Of a stretch of 64,000 nucleotides of DNA, positions 24,157 through 31,981 are shown piece by piece (position 1 is the first letter of the stretch; each line of letters starts with the position of its first letter). The position numbers were made by a program, and so were the translations under genes. A model generated the notes under the pieces. The model did no database searches. It saw nothing but the letters and a program-made list of their open reading frames with translations, and was not told where the DNA came from. The stretch spans positions 131,922-195,921 of the forward strand of contig CAYWLG010000007.1 in the NCBI GenBank assembly GCA_964459385.1, written 5' to 3'. The DNA is from UBA6107 sp964459385 (GTDB taxonomy: Bacteria > Chloroflexota > Anaerolineae > Anaerolineales > Anaerolineaceae).

Positions 24157-25899
24157 TTATTGTACCAAAGCGTTTCTAGCCACTGCGTCTTTCCAAAGCT
24201 TGAAAAGAGCAGCGCGGTCGGCCTTATCGGCGGGTATTTGCAGGGGGCGATGGCGTGTATCGATGACGATGCCGCACAACCCCCCACGCACCTTGAAACT
24301 GGGTTCGTTCAAATCAAAGACGGGAATGCGGGCAGCGCGGTTAAGTTCCATTTCGAGTGTGGCCGTTTCACCGATCTTGAGCGGCAGAACGGTTAAGGTT
24401 CCCTCTTTGATCTCAAAAGCTTTGCTGACTTTATCCCCTTTGCGTAAGCGAACGGTGGCCAGTGTGCCGCCATTGCGCAGGCTGCTTTCAATGGCAACAA
24501 CCGTGGCCAGGTTGGTAAAGGCTTTCGTTTCAAGCACCTGAACCGGCAGAATGGGCAAGACCCTGGCGGTAGCTCCCAGCGCGGCCAGAACCGCATGCGG
24601 GTCAAGCACAAAGGTGGAGACCCCCTGGGGCTGTAAGCCATCCAACAGGGTTAGCAATATTTGAGACGGGGTGCCGATCTGAGTGATGGCAGAGCCGCTG
24701 AGGATGATCGAATCGTAACCATTTTTGATCAATGCAGCGCGCTGATCAAGTTCCTGGGTTACCCGGCGCAGCATTTGCCGGGTGGCGGCTTGCTCAACAA
24801 AGAGGGCTTCCTGTGTCATGGGCACGGAGGCCGGGAAAAGTGTCTTCTGCCAAAGCTGGTCTCTGGCCTCTTCTGCATCCATTTCAGGTGGCAGCCATTG
24901 AGCAATTTCTTCAAAGGGAGTGGTATCCAAAAAACGCTGCAAACCCTGTCCAGAACCGAAGGGCAGCACATTCAAATCCATTTTGCCAGCGCGGGCAGAG
25001 GCGGTGATGGTCGAAACAGAACCCAGGTCAATGGCCAGGATGCCTTTTTCGGGGTCCCCCACCTGGCTGAGATACTGCACAATGCGACCGATGGCCGTTG
25101 CAGAGGGGCAGGGCGCATCGCTGCACAGCGAAGCCAATGGGACGAGACCATTTGCCCCTTTGAGGTGCATGTTCGTGACGACCTCGGCTAAACTTTCGGC
25201 CACCTGATCGATCTCTTCTTCGTCCATTTCAGGACGGATATTCATGGTGGTGTCCACTTTTGTCACTGCTTCAAGAATCTCTTTGACCGGTTTGGTCATG
25301 AGCTGATTGCCGCAATAGACGACGGGCGGACGCTGCTCTTGGGGCATCAGGCGCAGAATGGCCGCGATCAGGTTGGCCATTTTTTTGACCGAACGGGTTG
25401 CGCCGCGATCGGTGCCGCCGGCGAAGAGAATCAGTTCCGGCTGCGCCAGCAGGGTGTCATCGATCTGGTCGTGGATGATGCGGCGGTCGTTGAGACTGAT
25501 GCTTTGCACGATCTGGCCGTTTACCGTGGCCGCCAGGCGCTGCAAGGATTGAAGCGAAACATCGCCCATCAAGGCAAAGGCAGCGATCCTGAGGGGCCGG
25601 CCGCTGGAATAGGTAATGAACAGGCGATCCACCCCTTCATTCCCGGCCTGGCTGGGCAAGATCAGCCCCGAACGCTGGTTCAACAGTACCCTGCCGGTGA
25701 TCTCTTCCAATTGTTTGAGCGCATCCATCACCCCCAACGAAAGGTCGTTAATCGGGGCTTTGTCGGTGGAGGCAGCGGTGCCGGCCGAAATGAAATGGTA
25801 AGATCCTTCGACCACGTCGAAAAGCAGGGCACGAGTGTTTTCGTTACCGATATCGAGCACAAGAATTGAGAGTGTTTCTTGAGAGGAGGCAGGGTTCAT
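24157..25899 (-). CDS. MutL/GlmL-like ASKHA-fold ATPase
   Basis: A 580-residue protein of the glutamate-mutase-associated MutL (GlmL) family. Two actin/hexokinase-like phosphate motifs are visible: LVLDIGNENTRALLFD near residue 12 and ILAIDLGSVSTITASA near residue 288. An adenosine-type motif IILSGSAIT lies near residue 395 and a DPHAVLAALGA segment at about 430. The C-terminal 130 residues form an extra beta-rich domain. In clostridia GlmL sits with glutamate mutase; here it lies between membrane-protein genes, and no GlmS/GlmE genes are adjacent. A role as an ATP-driven chaperone or assembly factor is inference. Confidence 0.8.
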   Translation of the reverse strand: MNPASSQETLSILVLDIGNENTRALLFDVVEGSYHFISAGTAASTDKAPINDLSLGVMDALKQLEEITGRVLLNQRSGLILPSQAGNEGVDRLFITYSSGRPLRIAAFALMGDVSLQSLQRLAATVNGQIVQSISLNDRRIIHDQIDDTLLAQPELILFAGGTDRGATRSVKKMANLIAAILRLMPQEQRPPVVYCGNQLMTKPVKEILEAVTKVDTTMNIRPEMDEEEIDQVAESLAEVVTNMHLKGANGLVPLASLCSDAPCPSATAIGRIVQYLSQVGDPEKGILAIDLGSVSTITASARAGKMDLNVLPFGSGQGLQRFLDTTPFEEIAQWLPPEMDAEEARDQLWQKTLFPASVPMTQEALFVEQAATRQMLRRVTQELDQRAALIKNGYDSIILSGSAITQIGTPSQILLTLLDGLQPQGVSTFVLDPHAVLAALGATARVLPILPVQVLETKAFTNLATVVAIESSLRNGGTLATVRLRKGDKVSKAFEIKEGTLTVLPLKIGETATLEMELNRAARIPVFDLNEPSFKVRGGLCGIVIDTRHRPLQIPADKADRAALFKLWKDAVARNALVQ

Positions 25900-25906
25900 G
25901 GCTGGG

Positions 25907-26575
25907 TTACCTAATCCATGTGCTGAGCGTTTGCAAGATGAATCCGCCGCGCTCGATCAGGGCGGTGACGGCTGAAGTCATCACCCCGGCAAAGACCGCC
26001 CCTAAAGTGATGGCAATGAAGAACTGGCCAATGCCGGCAAAGAAAGCCACCAAAGCGGGCCGCTGGCCGTTAGCACCCGCTTTTTCACTGGCGCCAAAGT
26101 TGAAATAGACCAGCGAAGCGACCGTGCCGAGCAAAATAAAACCGCCTTCGATCAACAGCCACCAGTTCTGGCTGCCGGTTTCAGATAAGGAGGGCAAACT
26201 GGCGATGGCTCCCTTCACCTGCGTGAAAAGCGTGCCCAGCACAGCACCGCCGATGGCGATGGCCGCGCCGGCGCCGACCAAATAGGCCATTGAAAGGTTG
26301 CCCAGCCGTGACAGACGCGGCGATAATTTGGTGAGCAGCAGCCCGGAAAGGAACAGCGGTACCAGCGTAACGACCGATCCCTTGAGCAGGGGCACGATCA
26401 GGCGGGGCAGCAGCACCTGATAAACAATCAAGACCGCAAAATATCCGGCCGAAACGCCCACCAATATGGCTGTGGCAATGCGAAAAGCCGGGTTATCGCC
26501 GAATAAGTAGCTAAAAACCAGCAAGGTCAGCACAAAGCTGACGATCATCCAGATCAGGTCGGTGTTGAGATTCAT
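25907..26575 (-). CDS. Polytopic membrane protein of unknown function
   Basis: A 222-residue protein that is almost entirely hydrophobic, with about six membrane segments (roughly residues 5-27, 33-55, 62-82, 92-117, 135-158, 175-205). The last part is Ala/Gly-rich (FFAGIGQFFIAITLGAVFAG), compatible with a channel- or scaffold-like helix. No family recognised. It overlaps the zinc-ribbon gene by four bases and is separated from the MutL-like gene by only seven, so all three are one translational unit. Confidence 0.72.
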   Translation of the reverse strand: MNLNTDLIWMIVSFVLTLLVFSYLFGDNPAFRIATAILVGVSAGYFAVLIVYQVLLPRLIVPLLKGSVVTLVPLFLSGLLLTKLSPRLSRLGNLSMAYLVGAGAAIAIGGAVLGTLFTQVKGAIASLPSLSETGSQNWWLLIEGGFILLGTVASLVYFNFGASEKAGANGQRPALVAFFAGIGQFFIAITLGAVFAGVMTSAVTALIERGGFILQTLSTWIR

Positions 26576-28710
26576 TCTTTCACGCTCGGCCCTTTCTGTC
26601 GGTTTTGTGGGAGGATCAGCGAAATGACCCCACCAAGGAAAATCAAAGCGGTTACCAGCAGCAGCGAAAGCTGATAGGCCGGGTAATTTGCCGCAGCGAT
26701 GCCGATTTTCTTACCCAATTGTTCGTAAATGGTGGCCGAATTAAGTCCGGCCAGGTAGCCACCGATCTGATGGCTGTCGTAATAAGGCTGCAAGAGCGGT
26801 GCAGATTGGGCGCTGATGATCACATAAAGCGGCGTCTGGCCCAAGGCTGGCTGTACCTGTTCGATCCAGAAGCGGGCGGTATCGGCATTTTCGGTGATGA
26901 CGATGACGGCACCGAAATCGGCGAGGCGCTGAACGTTTTGCAGCGGCGCATTCTGCCAAGCGTCGAGCATGTGCACGTCTTTGGGCAGGGCGGTGTGCGG
27001 GTCGGCTGCCAGTGCCTGCAAGCCCATCGAGCCGCCGGGCAGGTAGCCAAAATTAACGATCTGCTCAAGCGGGTAAGCTGTTTGGTTCCCTTCGGCCTTC
27101 TTTAGCACCTCTTGCAGAAGTGCATTTCCTGCCGGTGTGCTGGAAAGGGTGGCGATGGGCAAATTGCGCTCCATGAGATGTTCCAGCGCGGCCTGAGAAG
27201 AAAGGCTTAATTCGCCAAAAAGGCTGCCGTCAAATTCGGCGGCCAGCAGCACCGGTGTGCCGGCTGGAATGGCATTGATGCCGTTGAACATGTCGATCAC
27301 CTCGGCCGGATACAGGCTGGGGTAAGAAACGGGGATGGAGTTGACAAAATTTGGCACGAAAACGGCGGCCAGCAGCAAAATGCAAACGGCCAGACGCAAG
27401 ATCCAGGCTTTTGAACGAGGCTTCCCAGGTTCTTCTTCGCCCACCCATTGATAGGGCTGAACCAGTTTCTGTAAAATTTGGGCGCGTTTTTTCTGATTCT
27501 CGGTGATGGTCAGGGCAGCATCGTAAGTTTGTGGTTTGGTGTAGAACTGCTGGATGTTCTCCTGCAGCAAGGCGCCTTCAATGCCGGCCAGCGGATTCGT
27601 GCCGCCGGTGATGGCCTTGCTCTCGGTCTGCGGTTTACGAGCCGGGCGCAGAGCCTGAAGCCAGGGGGGCAGGGCCGCTTTGGCGATGGATTCATCACTT
27701 TCTGGTTCTGCTTCAACCGGTTGGGCTTCTGAAGGGACCTCAGATTCGGCTGGCAATGAGTCGGTTGTGACATTTGGTGGGTTTGTTTCTTGAGGACGTT
27801 CCTGCTGCTGAGACATCCAATCGAGCAGGGCGCTGTCATCAAAGGCGGGTTTTTCGTCCTCGTCTTTTTTGGATGGTGGAATGACCTGGCTGGCCAAGTC
27901 GGCCGCAGGGTTGAGGGCTTTGAAATCTGCCAGCCAATCGGGTTCATCGTCCTCGATGGCCGTTTGCGGCGGCTCCGCTTCTTCCTGCGAGGGTGTTTTT
28001 TCTTCGTCCACGGGCTGGGCGGCTGTTTCGCTTGCGGCTTCGTCTATCGCGGGCTCGCTTGTGGGTTCGTCCTGAGTGGATTCTTTTTCTGTGTTTTCAG
28101 GTTGGGGCGCCTGCATGAATTCTTTCAGCCAGTCGGCATCTGATGCCTCAGAGAGATTTTCCTTTGGGCTGAAAGAAGCAGTATCGGGTGAAACAGGGGG
28201 TTCACTCTCTGCAGACGTTTGAGCGGCAGGTTCGGCTTTTGGTGAATTTTCTTCTTGCCAGCTTGTCAGGGACTTTAACCATTCATCGCTATCGTCGCTG
28301 CTCTTTTCTGCCTCAGATGAATGGGCATCAGTGGGTTCAGGCTGAGCGGCCATTGCGCCACCGGAGCGAATTTCTTGCAGCCAGTCGGGTGCATCGGAGG
28401 GCACTTCTGGTGCAGCATCCGCGTCGCCGGATTTTTGACGTTCTTCCTGTTCGCGGTTGCGAATGCGGGCCAGCCAATCGGGTACCTCATCTGCGGAGGA
28501 GGCGGGTTCGGTGGCGGGCGTTTCGGGCGATTCAGGCTGCGGGGGCGGGGGTTCTGTTTGCTGATCTCGAAATGAATCAAGCCAGTTCTCCTGCGATTCG
28601 CCATTGGCCTCTTCGCTCTTGGGCAGCTCGGCCTGGCAGAACCAGCAGCGCTCGGCGTTGGCATCGTTGGGACGGTTGCAAATGGGGCAGAGTTTATCGG
28701 CCATGCTCAC
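26572..28710 (-). CDS. Zinc-ribbon, DWL-repeat, membrane-anchored protein
   Basis: A 712-residue modular protein. The N-terminus is a zinc ribbon (CPIC at 8-11, CWFC at 22-25). Residues 30-360 are an acidic Pro/Glu/Ser-rich, probably disordered region punctuated by short [DENP]WL/M motifs at about 43, 79, 110, 144, 194, 259, 298 and 350. A membrane helix follows at 436-457, then an extracytoplasmic alpha/beta domain of about 220 residues and a final membrane helix before a basic tail. It looks like a scaffold joining cytoplasmic partners to an outside domain. The GTG at 28710 overlaps the upstream stop (GTGA); an ATG six bases later is an alternative. Confidence 0.75.
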   Translation of the reverse strand: MSMADKLCPICNRPNDANAERCWFCQAELPKSEEANGESQENWLDSFRDQQTEPPPPQPESPETPATEPASSADEVPDWLARIRNREQEERQKSGDADAAPEVPSDAPDWLQEIRSGGAMAAQPEPTDAHSSEAEKSSDDSDEWLKSLTSWQEENSPKAEPAAQTSAESEPPVSPDTASFSPKENLSEASDADWLKEFMQAPQPENTEKESTQDEPTSEPAIDEAASETAAQPVDEEKTPSQEEAEPPQTAIEDDEPDWLADFKALNPAADLASQVIPPSKKDEDEKPAFDDSALLDWMSQQQERPQETNPPNVTTDSLPAESEVPSEAQPVEAEPESDESIAKAALPPWLQALRPARKPQTESKAITGGTNPLAGIEGALLQENIQQFYTKPQTYDAALTITENQKKRAQILQKLVQPYQWVGEEEPGKPRSKAWILRLAVCILLLAAVFVPNFVNSIPVSYPSLYPAEVIDMFNGINAIPAGTPVLLAAEFDGSLFGELSLSSQAALEHLMERNLPIATLSSTPAGNALLQEVLKKAEGNQTAYPLEQIVNFGYLPGGSMGLQALAADPHTALPKDVHMLDAWQNAPLQNVQRLADFGAVIVITENADTARFWIEQVQPALGQTPLYVIISAQSAPLLQPYYDSHQIGGYLAGLNSATIYEQLGKKIGIAAANYPAYQLSLLLVTALIFLGGVISLILPQNRQKGPSVKE

Positions 28711-29327
28711 CCGTTATATGGCCTGTCTGAACCAATGAGGATGCGAATGCCGGTGAGCAAACTGCCCAGCGCCACCCCGATCAAGATGCCGCGAGCGCCG
28801 GCAATGGGCACCTGGCTGACACCGGATAACAAGGTTTGCAGTATGGGAATATTGGCAGCAAATGAAAAGATGCCGCTGTTGATGAGCAGAAAGATCACTA
28901 CAGAAATGAAAAAGACGAATCCCATCCAGTTGCGCTGGCGCTGCAATATCTTGAGGCTGGCGTAAGCCAGTGTAATGGCCAGTACGGCCATCAGGCTGGC
29001 CTCGATGGGCATTTGGATGGCGGTGACCACCTTTTGGTAACCGGGGTCGGTGGGGCCAAAAAAGATGCCGGCGGCCAGGGTGAGCAAAAAGGCACCAATG
29101 ACGATAAAACTGAAAGTGCGCTCTTTGCCCGACTCGCGCAGCCGGTGCCAGTGCACCCCAAAGATCAAATGGATGATGGCGATCAGGCCGGCGACTGCGG
29201 CCAGGATGATGGCCCAGTCGAGCATGGGGGTACGGATGGCTGCCAGACCGGAGGAGGGGAAGAAATACCCCAACAGGATGATGAGCCCGACCAGAAAGCC
29301 GATAACGGGTACGATGGGTGATCTCAC
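28707..29327 (-). CDS. Six-helix membrane protein of unknown function
   Basis: A 206-residue integral membrane protein with six predicted helices: about 5-25, 34-56, 72-93, 105-126, 131-152 and 170-192. Short loops and a basic C-terminus suggest both ends face the cytoplasm. The final helix carries GARGILIGVALGSLLTGIRI. I recognise no transporter motif. It overlaps both neighbours by four bases, so its stoichiometry is probably tied to theirs. Confidence 0.72.
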   Translation of the reverse strand: MRSPIVPVIGFLVGLIILLGYFFPSSGLAAIRTPMLDWAIILAAVAGLIAIIHLIFGVHWHRLRESGKERTFSFIVIGAFLLTLAAGIFFGPTDPGYQKVVTAIQMPIEASLMAVLAITLAYASLKILQRQRNWMGFVFFISVVIFLLINSGIFSFAANIPILQTLLSGVSQVPIAGARGILIGVALGSLLTGIRILIGSDRPYNG

Positions 29328-30079
29328 ATTACCCCCAAAAACTTGAGAATGGCCCCGCCCAGAATGATCAAAACGATCACCCCGCGCAAAAGATCCTGCG
29401 TTTTTAAACTGGCACTGTGAATCGCATCCGCCTGCAAATAAGCGGGCAGTGCAAAAAGCTCTTCACCGATGAGCGGTTTTTCTGCGGTGGCGAAAAAGAC
29501 CGCCTGGGCAGGCAATGAATCGCTGGCGGCCAGGGTCATGGCTCCCTTTTCTTCGGAGGCAGTGCTCAACAAACCTGCTTCTGAACCAAAATTGCCGATC
29601 AGCACGTTGGTTTTTACCCTGGGGTCGGCAATGATATCGAGCGCACCGGCCACATTGGAAAGCGGCGTAATGCCGGCCAATTGGCCGTGATCGGCGTTAT
29701 AAAGATCGAGATTGTTGGTTTCGCGGGCGACCTGATGCAAAGTGTCCTGGCTGAGCAAGGTGAGAGCGCCATCGCCACTGCTGGCAATGGGGGGCTCGTC
29801 ACCGGACGAACTCATGGCGCCGATGTGGTGCAAGGCGATCAGGCTGGCGAAGGCGGAAGAACTGACGGGATGGGTGAGCGAGGCATTGCCCAGTGAGACG
29901 TGAATGCGGCTGCCTTCTTCTACCGAAAGGCTGGCAGCACGTTTGAAGCGACTGATGGCAGCGATGCGGCGAAAAACGGGTGTTTTGTTGCTTCTCCTTT
30001 GGCGCAAGGCCAGAGACACCACCAGAAGGGTAGCAAGGATGACAAAACTTAATCCGATGATCGATTCGATGCCGCTCAA
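29324..30079 (-). CDS. DUF6754-like protein with terminal membrane helices
   Basis: A 251-residue protein with an N-terminal helix (about 7-26), a central soluble domain of about 200 residues and a C-terminal helix (about 229-249). The central domain has many small residues and segments such as SSAFASLIALHHIGAM, LIGNFGSEAGLL and AVFFATAEKPLIGEELFAL, all resembling the uncharacterised DUF6754 proteins of Chloroflexota; that assignment is from memory and tentative. The domain lies on one face of the membrane between two anchors. ATGA overlaps on both sides. Confidence 0.7.
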   Translation of the reverse strand: MSGIESIIGLSFVILATLLVVSLALRQRRSNKTPVFRRIAAISRFKRAASLSVEEGSRIHVSLGNASLTHPVSSSAFASLIALHHIGAMSSSGDEPPIASSGDGALTLLSQDTLHQVARETNNLDLYNADHGQLAGITPLSNVAGALDIIADPRVKTNVLIGNFGSEAGLLSTASEEKGAMTLAASDSLPAQAVFFATAEKPLIGEELFALPAYLQADAIHSASLKTQDLLRGVIVLIILGGAILKFLGVM

Positions 30080-30321
30080 TCTATTTTCTCCTCACGGATC
30101 ATCCGGCTCAGCCGTCGGCTTTTTTCATCATCTTCGAGAATTTCAGCCGCCAACTGCCATTTTTGTTTGCTCGCCGGGTTCACAAAGGGGGCTCCCCCCA
30201 GCATCAGTTGGGCAAGAATGACCTTTAATGGTCCGCCGCCATTGATGAATGAAAGAACAAAGCCCTTAAAACGGCTTTGTTGCAAGGATCGCGCCCATTC
30301 AGACACAGGATCTTGATTCAT
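30076..30321 (-). CDS. Small protein heading the MutL-like operon
   Basis: An 81-residue soluble protein with one moderately hydrophobic central segment (GFVLSFINGGGPLKVILAQLML) and a charged, probably helical C-terminus. No family recognised. It is the first gene of the seven-gene unit and overlaps the DUF6754-like gene by four bases, which supports it being a real gene despite its size. Confidence 0.65.
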   Translation of the reverse strand: MNQDPVSEWARSLQQSRFKGFVLSFINGGGPLKVILAQLMLGGAPFVNPASKQKWQLAAEILEDDEKSRRLSRMIREEKID

Positions 30322-30359
30322 CTCTCGTTATCAAAAGTATAGCACAAAATGACTATTTT

Positions 30360-31118
30360 CTAATCGCTTGCGGATAGATTAACTGTCTGCCACACGCAGT
30401 TGCCCTGCGGCGAGGTGGCATAGTTCTCGATGGCCCGGTACATCTCGCTGAGAGAAGACCAGAAGGTGCTGAGCTGTGAAGTATAGGCCTCAACGGCGTA
30501 CTGCCAGGCGGCCAGCGAGGCATTGTTAAGCGGATATTGGATGCGGCGGGCGTTGCCCGGTACCCGTTGAACGATCTCATCGGGATGAGCGCCGGCATAG
30601 GGGTAATCGGCATAATAATACTTGCTGCCGGTCAGTGTTTCGCCCACGGCACGGGTGATGAGATGGTCGATGTGATTGCCCACTCCCAGCGGGAGTACCA
30701 GCACAGATTCGGGGGGTAAGCTTTGACGAAGGCGCTCAGACAGTTCCTGCACCAGGGTCGATTCTTCTTCGACGCGCAGGCTGAAAAGGTCATCATTCTG
30801 GGTGATCAGGGGCTGATCGCTCTGTTGGCGATTGCGGTAGATGCAGTCGGGAACCATCCAATAGTGGGGGGAAACCCCCAAACGCTCACAGGCCAGTTTG
30901 TCTTCGGCGCGGCGGGCTTTGGGGGCTTCCATGCCGGTATTCCAGCGCGAGTGCAATTCGGCAGCAAACGGAGAAAGCCTGCCGGCAGGAACGTCCCCGG
31001 AAAAGAGCGTCCATACGGCTACCTGGCGGCGGCGTTTGTAGGCCAGATCAAACAAGATGGCCCCACAAGAAAGCACGGCATCGTCAAGGTGGGGGGAGAG
31101 GAAAATAATTTCAGACAT
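30360..31118 (-). CDS. PIG-L/LmbE-family deacetylase
   Basis: A 252-residue zinc-dependent N-deacetylase of the PIG-L family, which acts on GlcNAc-type amides in lipids, mycothiol/bacillithiol precursors or antibiotics. The metal site is visible as SPHLDDAVLSCG at the N-terminus and the later His in GVGNHIDHL. No thiol-biosynthesis partner genes are adjacent, so the substrate is undetermined; a sugar substrate linked to the nearby polysaccharide genes is possible. A TATAAT box on the minus strand at 31150-31155 gives a short leader. Confidence 0.88.
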   Translation of the reverse strand: MSEIIFLSPHLDDAVLSCGAILFDLAYKRRRQVAVWTLFSGDVPAGRLSPFAAELHSRWNTGMEAPKARRAEDKLACERLGVSPHYWMVPDCIYRNRQQSDQPLITQNDDLFSLRVEEESTLVQELSERLRQSLPPESVLVLPLGVGNHIDHLITRAVGETLTGSKYYYADYPYAGAHPDEIVQRVPGNARRIQYPLNNASLAAWQYAVEAYTSQLSTFWSSLSEMYRAIENYATSPQGNCVWQTVNLSASD

Positions 31119-31149
31119 TTATTCTCAATTGGTTGCGAAATTCAGACTA

Positions 31150-31157
31150 ATTATAGT
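31150..31157. promoter_or_regulatory. Divergent overlapping -10 boxes
   Basis: TATAAT on the minus strand (31150-31155) for the deacetylase gene overlaps TATAGT on the plus strand (31152-31157) for the small gene at 31204. Two polymerases could not occupy both at once, so the genes may be expressed reciprocally. Promoter calls are by eye. Confidence 0.45.
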
Positions 31158-31203
31158 ATGATGATGGTGGAATTTCGACCAATTGATCACAAGGAGCTTA
31201 AGA

Positions 31204-31512
31204 ATGGGATTTTTCGATTCCTTGTTTGGACCCAAACTGTACCAATCGAGAGACAAAAACGAAGTAGATCGCCTTGTCAACGAACTCACCCAGATCGGCA
31301 TCAAGGAAGATTACCTTTCTGAGCGCCCCGGCGGCAGCTTTAACATCCAGTGCCGCCATGTGCGCACCCGCGAGATCGGCAAACGCTTGAGCGAGCTGGG
31401 GGGGCTGGATCTGATGAATTGGGCTTTTGTGAAGGTCAAAAAGAAAGCCGGCAAAGTAGCGGCTTCTCACCTGGAGTATGCGTGGGAAGGCGTGGGAGAA
31501 TGGCAGAACTAG
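31204..31512 (+). CDS. Small conserved-looking protein of unknown function
   Basis: A 102-residue soluble protein starting MGFFDSLFGP, a common style for small Chloroflexota proteins, with a charged helix, a short beta region (GSFNIQCRHVRTREIGKRL) and a C-terminal segment ending GVGEWQN. No family recognised. AAGGAG lies nine bases before the ATG. Its stop codon overlaps the convergent gene's stop. Confidence 0.68.
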   Translation: MGFFDSLFGPKLYQSRDKNEVDRLVNELTQIGIKEDYLSERPGGSFNIQCRHVRTREIGKRLSELGGLDLMNWAFVKVKKKAGKVAASHLEYAWEGVGEWQN

Positions 31513-31979
31513 GCCAGTAGGGCCTGATTGAGCAGGGGAACCAGATATTCCCCAATCGAGATGATCCACAGGCGGGCGGTTTCCTGAGCGGGGACACCTG
31601 CCTGTGGTTTTATATCCACGTGGGCGCCTCCATCTACATCGCAAACGCGGCGGATCATCTGGCGGATGCTCAAGCCGCTGGCCGGGTCAGCCGGCAGATC
31701 GAGCCAGTCTGCGAGTGAGAACGTGGGGCCGGTCAGGATGGGGCGAGCGGCTTCATCCAGGCGATGAAGCTGAAGCGAGGGGAATAAAATGGGGACGATG
31801 GCGATGTCTTCTTGCCGATTGTGGCGAAAAGTGGTGTCACACAAGAGAATGCGAAGCTGCACGGCGGCTACCCGGTAAAAACCGGGCTGTCCGGTTTTAT
31901 ACAACTCGATGCTGCGTTCGAGGATATTTACTGCATCTGTCGTATACTGCCGTAAAATCCGTTTAGCCAGTTCATCCAT
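31509..31979 (-). CDS. Unknown protein at the end of the polysaccharide block
   Basis: A 156-residue soluble protein, helical at the N-terminus (ELAKRILRQYTTDAVNILERSIELY), with a central segment PGFYRVAAVQLRILLCDTTFR and several Pro/Leu-rich strands. I see no catalytic motif or family. The ATG at 31979 is preferred over a start 36 bases upstream because it lies just after the stop of the preceding glycosyltransferase gene and AGGAAT precedes it. Confidence 0.65.
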   Translation of the reverse strand: MDELAKRILRQYTTDAVNILERSIELYKTGQPGFYRVAAVQLRILLCDTTFRHNRQEDIAIVPILFPSLQLHRLDEAARPILTGPTFSLADWLDLPADPASGLSIRQMIRRVCDVDGGAHVDIKPQAGVPAQETARLWIISIGEYLVPLLNQALLA

Positions 31980-31981
31980 CG

